A stretch of 20,203 bases of DNA. Origin: Lawsonibacter sp. (GTDB lineage: Bacteria > Bacillota > Clostridia > Oscillospirales > Oscillospiraceae). The DNA lies in NCBI GenBank assembly GCA_020025455.1, contig JAHHSC010000014.1:1-20203 (forward strand), read 5' to 3'. Below the pieces are notes generated by a model, which was not told the DNA's origin, did no database searches, and worked only from the letters and a program-made list of their open reading frames with translations. Positions 6,578 to 13,078 of this stretch are shown in pieces (position 1 is the stretch's first letter; each line of letters opens with the position of its first letter). A program made the position numbers and the translations under genes.

Positions 6578-7966
6578 TTGCTTACGTATGATATGGGAAA
6601 CCGGGGGACACTGGCACGCTATGACTACCTGTACCGCTGCATCAAGGCAGATATTTTGGCCGGACGACTGGCGGCAGGGGAAAAGCTGCCTTCCAAGCGG
6701 GCACTTGCAGATCATCTGGAGGTGGCGGTGGTGACGGTGGAGAACGCCTACGCCCAGCTGGTGGCAGAGGGCTACCTCTACACCAGAGAGAAGCGTGGGT
6801 ATTTCGTCAGTACCCTGGAGGAAAAGACAAACCCGGCCCCGCTCCCGGAGTTCCCCGCGCCCCGAGCGGAGAGGGAGGAGAAAAAATGGCTGCTGGACCT
6901 GCGGGCCGGCGGCGGGGTCACCGAGGGATTTCCCTTTACGGTGTGGGCCAGGCTGACCCGCCGCGCCCTTACCGAGCGGGGGGAGGCGCTGCTTCGCGCC
7001 ACGCCCCACAGCGGAGCGGCCGAACTGCGGCGTGCCATCGCTGCCCACCTTTACCGGTTTCGGGGAATTCAGGCCGCCCCGGACCAGATCGTGGTGGGGG
7101 CGGGTACCGAGTATCTCTATAATCTGTTGGTTCAGCTTTTGGGCCGGGATAGGATCTATGGGGCGGAGGACCCCGGTTACTCAAAGGCGGTGCAGATCTA
7201 CGGGCTGAACGGAGCGGAGTGCCGCCCCCTGTCCATGGACGAGCAGGGCGTGAAACCGGAGGAGCTTGGGGGAATCCAGGTGCTTCACATTTCTCCCAAT
7301 CACCAGTTTCCAACCGGCGTAGTCACCCCAATTGCACGGCGGCAGAGCTTGCTCCGGTGGGCGGAGCAGGAGGAAAACCGCTATATCATTGAAGATGACT
7401 ATGACAGTGAATTTCGCTTTACAGGCCGTCCTATTCCTACACTGAAGAGCATTGACAGGGCGGGAAGGGTCATTTATATGAACACCTTTTCCCGCTCTCT
7501 GGCCCCGTCGCTGCGTATCAGCTACATGGTGCTGCCCCAGAATCTGCTGGAGCCGTATCGGCAGAAATTGGGCTTTTATTCCTGCACGGTTCCCGCGATT
7601 GAACAGTACACGCTGGCCAGCTTTTTGGATGAGGGGTATTTCGATTCTCACATCAACCGGATGCGGGTCCGGTATCGAAGCCAGCGGGATAAGGTCATAG
7701 CCGCCATCCGGGAGAGCCCCCTGAGGGACCGGGCACAGGTGCAGAGGGAAAATGCCGGTCTGCACGTTCTGGTGCGGCTGGATACCGCATTGGAGGACCG
7801 TGCCCTGGCTCGGCTGGCAGAGGAGCGAGGCATCCGCCTTTCCTTCCTGAGTGACTTTCAGCGCACAGAGGGCGCCGCTGCCCCACATACGCTGGTGGTA
7901 CACTATCCCAGAATCGACCTGGATACCTTCCGAAAGGCCTTGGATATCCTGGGGGAGCTGCTGTAA
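6578..7966 (+). CDS. MocR/PdxR-family transcriptional regulator (GntR HTH plus aminotransferase fold), PLP lysine replaced by Arg
   Basis: The 462-residue protein has an N-terminal GntR winged helix (about 10-75, with LPSKRALADHLEV and GYFVS), a linker (76-110) and a class I aminotransferase-like domain (about 110-460). MocR proteins bind pyridoxal phosphate (PLP) and regulate B6, GABA or related genes. Aminotransferase landmarks are VGAGTEYLYNLL, EDPGY, SPNHQFPTG and EDDYDSEFR (Asp273, Tyr275). The motif that normally reads TFSK, whose Lys forms the Schiff base with PLP, reads TFSR here (Arg306, CGC at 7493-7495). The Tyr275-to-306 spacing of 31 equals Tyr281-Lys312 in Bacillus GabR, so the alignment is firm. 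The start is TTG 6578 because GGAGG (6567-6571) lies 6 nt before it; ATG 6593 is too far. It is divergent from an ECF S component, suggesting PdxR, but the name is not proven. Confidence 0.92.
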   Translation: MLTYDMGNRGTLARYDYLYRCIKADILAGRLAAGEKLPSKRALADHLEVAVVTVENAYAQLVAEGYLYTREKRGYFVSTLEEKTNPAPLPEFPAPRAEREEKKWLLDLRAGGGVTEGFPFTVWARLTRRALTERGEALLRATPHSGAAELRRAIAAHLYRFRGIQAAPDQIVVGAGTEYLYNLLVQLLGRDRIYGAEDPGYSKAVQIYGLNGAECRPLSMDEQGVKPEELGGIQVLHISPNHQFPTGVVTPIARRQSLLRWAEQEENRYIIEDDYDSEFRFTGRPIPTLKSIDRAGRVIYMNTFSRSLAPSLRISYMVLPQNLLEPYRQKLGFYSCTVPAIEQYTLASFLDEGYFDSHINRMRVRYRSQRDKVIAAIRESPLRDRAQVQRENAGLHVLVRLDTALEDRALARLAEERGIRLSFLSDFQRTEGAAAPHTLVVHYPRIDLDTFRKALDILGELL

Positions 7967-7993
7967 AAAACGGTCGTAATTTTTCGGAACCTG

Positions 7994-8002
7994 TGGTATG
8001 AT
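7994..8002 (+). promoter_or_regulatory. Extended -10 promoter of nth
   Basis: TGG followed by TATGAT (7997-8002) makes an extended -10 element. The 17-bp -35 position (TCGTAA, 7974-7979) is poor. It lies 28 bp after the regulator stop and about 36 nt before the nth start. No terminator was seen after the regulator, so nth may also receive read-through. Confidence 0.5.
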
Positions 8003-8038
8003 AATCCCAAAAGAGTAAGATGCCACGAGGTGACAACC

Positions 8039-8686
8039 ATGAAGAAAACCAACGAACAGGTGTGGGCGATTGTGGAGGAGCTGAAAAAATGCTACCCGGA
8101 CAGCTTGTGCTCCCTGAACTACGAAAAAGACTACGAGCTGCTGTTCTCCGTGCGGCTGGCTGCCCAGTGTACCGACGAGCGGGTCAACAAGGTGACCCCG
8201 GCCCTCTTTGAGCGGTTCCCCACCCTTCAGGATCTGGCGGAAGCCGACATCTCCGAGGTAGAGGAGTATATCCACTCCACCGGCTTTTTCCGGGCCAAGG
8301 CGCGGGATATCGTGCTGGCTTCGCAGATGCTGCTGCGGGAGTATGGGGGGAAGGTCCCCAGCAACATGGACGACCTGCTTCGGCTGCCCGGTGTAGGCCG
8401 AAAGACGGCCAACCTGATTTTGGGCGACGTGTACCACACACCCGGCGTGGTGGTGGCCGATACCCACTGTATCCGCATCACCGGCCTTTTGGGCCTTACG
8501 GATGGCACGAAAGACCCTGCCAAGGTGGAGAAACAGCTCCGAGCGGTGCTGCCTCCGGAGGAGTCGAACGATTTCTGCCACCGAATGGTGCTCCATGGCC
8601 GGGCTGTGTGCGTTGCACGCCGTCCCCAGTGCCAGTGCTGCACGCTGCGTCCCTGGTGCGACCACTTTACAAAAATCGAAGAATAA
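8039..8686 (+). CDS. nth: Endonuclease III (DNA glycosylase/AP lyase) Nth
   Basis: This base-excision repair enzyme removes oxidised pyrimidines and cleaves the resulting abasic site by beta-elimination. The 215-residue protein has the helix-hairpin-helix LPGVGRKTANLIL with catalytic Lys122, the catalytic Asp141 in VADTHCIR, and a C-terminal [4Fe-4S] loop with exact C-x6-C-x2-C-x5-C spacing (CVARRPQCQCCTLRPWC). The length is typical (Escherichia coli 211). A GTG at 8030 is in frame, but GAGG (8027-8030) is placed correctly for ATG 8039, so 8039 is the start. The gene has its own promoter and terminator and no functional tie to its neighbours. Confidence 0.96.
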   Translation: MKKTNEQVWAIVEELKKCYPDSLCSLNYEKDYELLFSVRLAAQCTDERVNKVTPALFERFPTLQDLAEADISEVEEYIHSTGFFRAKARDIVLASQMLLREYGGKVPSNMDDLLRLPGVGRKTANLILGDVYHTPGVVVADTHCIRITGLLGLTDGTKDPAKVEKQLRAVLPPEESNDFCHRMVLHGRAVCVARRPQCQCCTLRPWCDHFTKIEE

Positions 8687-8693
8687 TTTACGG

Positions 8694-8723
8694 AATCGGC
8701 TGCCAGTGGGGCGGCCGATTTTT
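8694..8723 (+). terminator. Rho-independent terminator of nth
   Basis: An 11-bp stem (8694-8704 with 8710-8720, one G-T wobble, loop AGTGG) ends in TTTTT (8719-8723), 7 nt after the nth stop. Confidence 0.92.
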
Positions 8724-8750
8724 GTGTCAAAACGATAATAGATAGACCGC

Positions 8751-8779
8751 TTGACAAAGAACCGTACTATGCATATAAT
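8751..8779 (+). promoter_or_regulatory. Consensus SigA promoter of the gntR-ABC operon
   Basis: TTGACA (8751-8756), a 17-bp spacer, then TATAAT (8774-8779): both hexamers match the consensus exactly. Transcription would start near 8786. Such a strong promoter fits an operon that is normally held off by a repressor; the dyads described next overlap its spacer, -10 and start. Confidence 0.93.
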
Positions 8780-8785
8780 ACAGTT
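8760..8785. promoter_or_regulatory. GntR operator dyad 1
   Basis: The arms AACCGTACTAT (8760-8770) and ATAATACAGTT (8775-8785) form an inverted repeat around a 4-bp centre (GCAT). The half-site consensus with dyad 2 is AACYGTAYTAY. It covers the promoter spacer and the whole -10 box, which fits direct repression by the downstream GntR protein. Confidence 0.8.
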
Positions 8786-8788
8786 AGA

Positions 8789-8814
8789 AACCGTATTACA
8801 GCGATAGTACAGTT
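8789..8814. promoter_or_regulatory. GntR operator dyad 2
   Basis: The arms AACCGTATTAC (8789-8799) and ATAGTACAGTT (8804-8814) form an inverted repeat around AGCG, with the same 26-bp design as dyad 1 and only 3 bp away (29 bp centre to centre, close to three helical turns). It lies just after the expected transcription start, so a repressor here would block elongation or strengthen binding at dyad 1. Confidence 0.8.
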
Positions 8815-8830
8815 GAGAGGGGGGAGAGCT

Positions 8831-9211
8831 GTGATCTCGTTTGAACGGTTCCACATGGAGGACGGGACCCCGATTTATTTGCAGATCGTCCAGTACCTGA
8901 AGCGTGGTATGGTGGGGGGCGTTGTGTCGGACGGTGATGAGCTGCCCTCCCGGCGGGTTCTGTCCGCTCTGCTGGGTGTGAACCCCAATACCGTGCAGAA
9001 GGCCTGCCGGATGCTGGAGGAGGAGGGGCTGATCGAGTCCAGAACGGGTGCCAAGAGCTATGTGGCCCTGACGGAGGAAAAGCGGCAGCTGCTCCGGGCA
9101 GAACTGCTGCGGGAAGACGTGAAAACACTCGTAAAAACACTGAAAGAAACTGGCGTTACAAGGGATAACGCCTTACAGATTATTTCTGAAATGTGGGAGG
9201 GTGAGCCATGA
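8831..9211 (+). CDS. GntR-family repressor, YtrA subfamily
   Basis: The 126-residue protein has a winged helix (about 8-77; PIYLQIVQYLKRGMV, ELPSRRVLSALLGVNPNTVQKA) and a short helical C-terminus (about 80-126) with no ligand-binding domain. That is the layout of YtrA-type GntR dimers, which repress the adjacent ABC transporter operon and are released by cell-wall-active compounds in Bacillus. An in-frame TTG at 8813 is less likely, because a G-rich Shine-Dalgarno (8818-8826) precedes GTG 8831 and family members begin near MISFERF. The stop codon overlaps the next start (ATGA, 9208-9211), so translation is coupled. Two dyads over its own promoter suggest autorepression. Confidence 0.93.
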   Translation: MISFERFHMEDGTPIYLQIVQYLKRGMVGGVVSDGDELPSRRVLSALLGVNPNTVQKACRMLEEEGLIESRTGAKSYVALTEEKRQLLRAELLREDVKTLVKTLKETGVTRDNALQIISEMWEGEP

Positions 9212-9993
9212 AAAAATATGCCTCTGTCTGTATGCTGTATGTGGGAAGCGCAGCCAATCGGATGTTTGCGCTCCTGGCACTGATGATCGCAGCGGAGACG
9301 CTCCAGTTCTGTCTGGCTATGAGGGGGCATCCGGACTGGGCACTGGATATGGTCTTTCTTCACAGCGGAATCCCCTGGACGATGGCAGTGATCCTGGTGC
9401 TGTGGACCCTGACCTGGGCCATGTTTTCTCACGCAAAGGCCGGCTGTACGCTGGAACGGCTGCGGATCAGCAGACGCGGCACGGCACTGTGCCACGGAGC
9501 CTGTGCCGCTGTGAGCTATATCCTGCTGTGGGGGGTGCAGGTGCTTTTGCTGCTGGCGCTGTTTCACTGGTATGGTGTGCATACACCGCCCACTCAGATC
9601 ACCAGAGACTGTCTGGGGGTGGCAGAGCTCCACACCATCCACCACTACGGCCCCCAGACCATTGCTCGGATGTTCTATGGGGTTCCTGTCCTGCGCGGAC
9701 TGCTCCCTCTTGGAGATTGGCCCATCTATGTGCGAAATCTGGCGCTGGCCTTGGGCTTAGGTGCATGCTGCGCCGCTGTTCCGGTCACACTGGAGAAAGG
9801 AAAAGGTAGTGTCGTTTTCCTGGCTCTCGTCATGGGTGCTGCCCTACGGCTGCTCCCAGTGGATATGAGAAGCTATGGACCGCTGGCCGGTCCGGGTACG
9901 GTTATCATTCTGCTGGTGTTGGCGGCTGCTCTGTGTGGAATCCTGATCAGAGTGGGAAAGGCGAAGGAGGATGAGCACCATGAGGAGACTTGA
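9208..9993 (+). CDS. Membrane protein of the GntR/ABC operon, probable permease subunit
   Basis: This 261-residue protein has about six hydrophobic segments (17-37, 54-74, 98-120, 173-193, 200-218, 228-248) and a charged His/Glu-rich C-terminus (KAKEDEHHEET). I do not recognise a named family. The segment count and its place between a YtrA-type regulator and an ABC ATPase suggest the membrane half of an ABC exporter or sensor complex. A loop of about 50 residues between segments 3 and 4 contains several His residues (HTIHHYG, 142-148) and could face outward. The ATG overlaps the gntR stop (ATGA) and GGAGG lies at 9195-9199, so expression should be tied to the repressor. An independent role is possible. 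Confidence 0.82.
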   Translation: MKKYASVCMLYVGSAANRMFALLALMIAAETLQFCLAMRGHPDWALDMVFLHSGIPWTMAVILVLWTLTWAMFSHAKAGCTLERLRISRRGTALCHGACAAVSYILLWGVQVLLLLALFHWYGVHTPPTQITRDCLGVAELHTIHHYGPQTIARMFYGVPVLRGLLPLGDWPIYVRNLALALGLGACCAAVPVTLEKGKGSVVFLALVMGAALRLLPVDMRSYGPLAGPGTVIILLVLAAALCGILIRVGKAKEDEHHEET

Positions 9994-10498
9994 GGGTAAA
10001 ATGTCCGCGCCGCCGGGCGTTGAAGCCGCACGGGAGTGGATGTGGCTCCGGGTGGGTCTGCTGTGCTCCGTTTTGGCGGGACTTGGTCCGTTTATCATGC
10101 GGTTTGAGTATGCCAGAAATGATCTTTTTGGCCATGAGATGATTCCTGTAGCGGACACGGGAAAATTTGAGATGCGGAAATTTCTGCGGCCGGATGCGGT
10201 TATGACCGAGTTTTCGGACTTGATGCAGGGCCTTTTCTTTGGCTTCATCTTACTTGCGGTGTGCCTGCTGGGGCTGCTCCTGTGGCACTACATGACCTAC
10301 CGACAGGGCAGCATGAGCATTTACCTCATGCGCCGCCTGCCCGACCGCACCCTTATCCACCGCCAGTGCTGGACGGTCCCGCTGCTGGGTCTGTTCCTGT
10401 GTGCGGCCACAGCGCTTCTGCTGCTGGGCTGCTGCTGCCTGATCTATCGATACAGAACACCGGAGGTGTGTCTGCCTGCCGGATACAGGAGGTTTTGA
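9980..10498 (+). CDS. Small membrane protein of the GntR/ABC operon
   Basis: This 172-residue protein has three predicted membrane segments (22-41, 83-104, 132-156). Between the first two is a stretch of about 40 residues, probably outside the cell; a basic stretch, YRQGSMSIYLMRRLPDR (107-123), lies between the second and third. It is not assigned to a named family. With the preceding gene it may form the membrane part of the transporter. ATG 9971 directly abuts GGAGG (9966-9970), leaving no spacing, whereas ATG 9980 lies 9 nt away, so 9980 is the start. It overlaps the previous gene by 14 bp. Cys residues cluster in the last segment (GCCCL, 150-154). Confidence 0.8.
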   Translation: MRRLEGKMSAPPGVEAAREWMWLRVGLLCSVLAGLGPFIMRFEYARNDLFGHEMIPVADTGKFEMRKFLRPDAVMTEFSDLMQGLFFGFILLAVCLLGLLLWHYMTYRQGSMSIYLMRRLPDRTLIHRQCWTVPLLGLFLCAATALLLLGCCCLIYRYRTPEVCLPAGYRRF

Positions 10499-10500
10499 CT

Positions 10501-11235
10501 ATGCTGGAACTGCATGACGTGAGCAAATCCTACGGCTCCAAGAAGGCGCTCAACGGCGTGAGCCTGACCATTCCAAGAGGTCAGATCGTGGGCCTGTTTG
10601 GAGAAAACGGCGCAGGCAAGACCACGCTGATGAAGTGTGTGCTGGGTTTTCTCAAGCATAAAGGTACGGTTACCCTGGACGGACAGCCCATCACCACAAA
10701 GAACATTGAAAAGCTGTCCTTTGCCACCTGTGAGCACTCCTTTTTCCCCGGCCTCACACCGGAAGAACACCGGGATTTTTATAAGGCCCATTTTCCTACC
10801 TTCCGGGAGAAACGCTTCACGGCCCTGACGGACTTCTTTGAGCTGCCCCGGAACAAGAAGCTGAAGCACTTCTCCACCGGACAGAAAAACCAGTTTGAGG
10901 TCATTATGGCCCTGAGCCAGGGGGCGGACTACATCCTCATGGATGAGCCCTTTGCGGGCAATGACATCTTTAACCGGGAGGACTTCTACCGGGTGCTGCT
11001 GGGCATTTTGGAGCCGGAGGAAACGGTGCTTCTCTCCACCCACCTCATTGAGGAGGTGTCCAACTTCGTAGGCCGTGCCGTTCTCATCCGCCAGGGAGAA
11101 ATTGTGGGGGATGCTGACCTGAGTGAGCTGGAGGACAAGGGCCAGACCCTGATGGACTATGTGAAGGAGACATACCACTACCGCTCCGACCGGGTGAGCC
11201 GGGCGCTGAGTCAGCTGACCGGGGATCGAGAGTAA
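10501..11235 (+). CDS. ABC transporter ATP-binding protein (YtrB/BcrA type)
   Basis: The 244-residue protein is a single nucleotide-binding domain. It has Walker A GENGAGKT (34-41, Lys40), signature FSTGQ (124-128) in place of LSGGQ, Walker B YILMDEP (144-150, Asp148 and Glu149) and H-loop His181 in LLSTHL. The Q-loop region reads TCEHSFFPGL, with Glu rather than Gln near residue 78. The reading frame is open further upstream, but AGGAGG just before the previous stop and the MLELHDVSKSYGSKKAL beginning set the start at ATG 10501, 2 nt after that stop. It should power or gate the two membrane proteins encoded before it. Substrate is unknown; BcrA/Ytr-type systems often respond to peptide antibiotics. 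Confidence 0.94.
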   Translation: MLELHDVSKSYGSKKALNGVSLTIPRGQIVGLFGENGAGKTTLMKCVLGFLKHKGTVTLDGQPITTKNIEKLSFATCEHSFFPGLTPEEHRDFYKAHFPTFREKRFTALTDFFELPRNKKLKHFSTGQKNQFEVIMALSQGADYILMDEPFAGNDIFNREDFYRVLLGILEPEETVLLSTHLIEEVSNFVGRAVLIRQGEIVGDADLSELEDKGQTLMDYVKETYHYRSDRVSRALSQLTGDRE

Positions 11236-11245
11236 GGAGGCCGAC

Positions 11246-12733
11246 ATGAAAAAGAAATTGGCCGTGCTGACTGCCCTGTTGGTGCTGAGCGCGGTGGTCC
11301 TTGGAACGGCATATAGAGCCCTGCAATCCAGCATGAAACAGGTGGAGGTGGAGTGTACCACATGGATGGGAGATCCAGCCGCCGCAGAGGGCCTGGAGCT
11401 GAAGCTGAACAGCAGCATGGAGAAACGTCTGTTCTGGAAGACGACACTGGATTGGGGCAGTGAGCCCGAAACGGAGTTCTCCTATTTTCAGGAGAAGCAG
11501 TCCTCTTGGAACGGCGATGATGGTGTGCATATCCGGACTGGGCTTTACATGTCAGTATATGGAGATGATCTGTTGCGAGAGCAGGGTGCGAATGACGGTT
11601 CTGTTTATGAGGAGTGGGAATACAACCTGTTTCAGGATATAAGCCACCGGACAGAGCCTGGGATGAAACGCACCGAGGTGGTGGATCTGAGGGACTATGT
11701 TGAGACGATCCCGATTCAGATATGGCTTTGGTGGGAAAATCTGGCGGGACAATATACAGATTCAGTCGAAAAGGAGTATATTGATTCTGAGAATTCAGAG
11801 CTGCAGGCGTGGGGAGAATTTGTGCAGGAGCTTGAGTGTGCCTTTCAGTTTCCACTCCTTCGGCCTGTATGGATCGCTGTCTCCATTGAAAAGAACGAGA
11901 ATGGAGAGGTGACTATGACAGACATGCAGCCTGCAAGCGGTCCGGCCGAGGCGGTGGAGGAGTATCCAGTCGATGGAACCGACAGTTCCTCGGCTGTGTC
12001 CTGCCAGGAGGACTTGGCACAGATCTATGTGGTGAATGCAGTGGGTCAGCAATATGTTTACTTCGTGGTTGAGGCAGGAGGTAAAAAAACCGGGGTCCTG
12101 GACTACAGCCGCACACCGGGGGGGTATGGAGTTTATCGTATGCCCCGTCATACCGGCCGTCCTCTGACGATGGATGACGTGGAGATGGTCTGCCCTCTGG
12201 ACCCGGAACGATGGATTTTGGAGATGGCATATAACAAGGACGAGAGCCAGCTGCTGCTCACCACAGCAGCAGGCGAAGAACAAAAAGACCAAACCATCCT
12301 AATTTTGGATGCAGCTACAGGAGAAAAAATCCAGGAACTTCCCAAGGCCTACAATTCCAGCTATTATGCGGCACCTGATTTTCTGGTTCAGCTCAAGGAA
12401 CAGGAGCTTACACTCCTGCGTCCAGACGAATCGGGACAGTACAGACCGGTGTGGACCGTGGACAGACCGCTATGGCAGCGTGGGGTTGGCGGACAGCGTA
12501 TGGAAATGGCGTGTGACGGGAAAACGTTATCTGTGGTAAGCTTCCGACATGATTGGTATTACTGCCCTGAGGCAGAAGTTGTCGTTGAGGTCTATGACCA
12601 GACTGGACCGCTCTTTGCAGGGAAGTTGAGCTTCAGCAACTTTTGGCCCACCCAAAGCAGCTGCGCTGAGGAAGAGGAGCTCCCAAACAAAATATACACC
12701 CATGTAAACGACCTCTCCGTAACCTGGAAGTAA
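11246..12733 (+). CDS. Membrane-anchored extracytoplasmic protein, propeller-like, last gene of the GntR/ABC operon
   Basis: This 495-residue protein starts MKKKLAVLTALLVLSAVVLG, one membrane segment (5-25) without a lipobox Cys, so it is probably a signal anchor with the rest outside the cell. Residues 30-225 are acidic and Trp/Tyr-rich with no motif I recognise. A low-complexity hinge (about 225-255) follows. The last 240 residues show repeated beta-strand units of propeller style, for example ESQLLLTTAAG then TILILDAATGEKIQEL, and LSVVSFRHDWYY then VVVEVYDQTG. AGGAGG lies just before the ATG, 10 nt after the ATPase gene. Base composition is more AT-rich than that of its neighbours, consistent with relaxed constraint or later acquisition. 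It may sense a ligand or the wall for the transporter; that is inference. Confidence 0.78.
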   Translation: MKKKLAVLTALLVLSAVVLGTAYRALQSSMKQVEVECTTWMGDPAAAEGLELKLNSSMEKRLFWKTTLDWGSEPETEFSYFQEKQSSWNGDDGVHIRTGLYMSVYGDDLLREQGANDGSVYEEWEYNLFQDISHRTEPGMKRTEVVDLRDYVETIPIQIWLWWENLAGQYTDSVEKEYIDSENSELQAWGEFVQELECAFQFPLLRPVWIAVSIEKNENGEVTMTDMQPASGPAEAVEEYPVDGTDSSSAVSCQEDLAQIYVVNAVGQQYVYFVVEAGGKKTGVLDYSRTPGGYGVYRMPRHTGRPLTMDDVEMVCPLDPERWILEMAYNKDESQLLLTTAAGEEQKDQTILILDAATGEKIQELPKAYNSSYYAAPDFLVQLKEQELTLLRPDESGQYRPVWTVDRPLWQRGVGGQRMEMACDGKTLSVVSFRHDWYYCPEAEVVVEVYDQTGPLFAGKLSFSNFWPTQSSCAEEEELPNKIYTHVNDLSVTWK

Positions 12734-12743
12734 ATGATGAAAG

Positions 12744-12785
12744 AATCACCTCTCCCTCACATACAGATAGGGGAGAGGTGATTTT
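12744..12785 (+). terminator. Terminator of the GntR/ABC operon, containing the yqfC ribosome binding site
   Basis: A perfect 13-bp stem (12744-12756 with 12771-12783) with a 14-nt loop ends in TTTT (12782-12785). The 3' arm, GGGAGAGGTGATT, also holds the Shine-Dalgarno of yqfC, whose ATG is at 12788. The loop contains CATACA (12760-12765), the core of a SigE-type -10 element. Confidence 0.8.
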
Positions 12786-12787
12786 GT

Positions 12788-13069
12788 ATGGGCAAGAAAC
12801 CGCGCCGCCCCGGTCTGCTGGAACGGACGGCCCAGCTGCTGGACCTGCCCGCCGATGCCATCGCCAACGTGCCCAGGGTGGAGCTGGTGGGGGACGGGGA
12901 GCTTCGAATCGAAAACCACCGAGGAATTTTGGCCTACGGCAGCCAGGAGATCCACGTCAGCGGTGGGATATTCCTGATTAAAATTACCGGTGAGAAACTG
13001 GAGGTGCGTGCCATGACGGGGGCTGAGCTGCTGATTACCGGAAGAATCGGGCAGATCACGCTGGGCTAG
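12788..13069 (+). CDS. yqfC: Sporulation protein YqfC (YabP/YqfC family)
   Basis: This 93-residue protein has the compact all-beta YabP/YqfC fold: VPRVELVGDGELRIENHRGILAYGSQEIHVSGG (about 28-60) then a strand-rich end (IKITGEKLEVRAMTGAELLITGRI). Members are expressed in the mother cell under SigE in Bacillus and sit next to yqfD, as here (9-nt gap). The start ATG 12788 follows GGAGAGGTG (12772-12780), which is inside a terminator stem, so read-through messages would hide it. Its presence indicates a spore-forming lineage. Confidence 0.93.
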   Translation: MGKKPRRPGLLERTAQLLDLPADAIANVPRVELVGDGELRIENHRGILAYGSQEIHVSGGIFLIKITGEKLEVRAMTGAELLITGRIGQITLG

Positions 13070-13078
13070 GAGGGCGGG

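Noticed and set aside
10261..10500. Upstream extension of the ABC ATPase by about 80 residues
   Set aside because: It overlaps the preceding membrane gene in another frame, and AGGAGG plus the family-typical N-terminus place the start at 10501.
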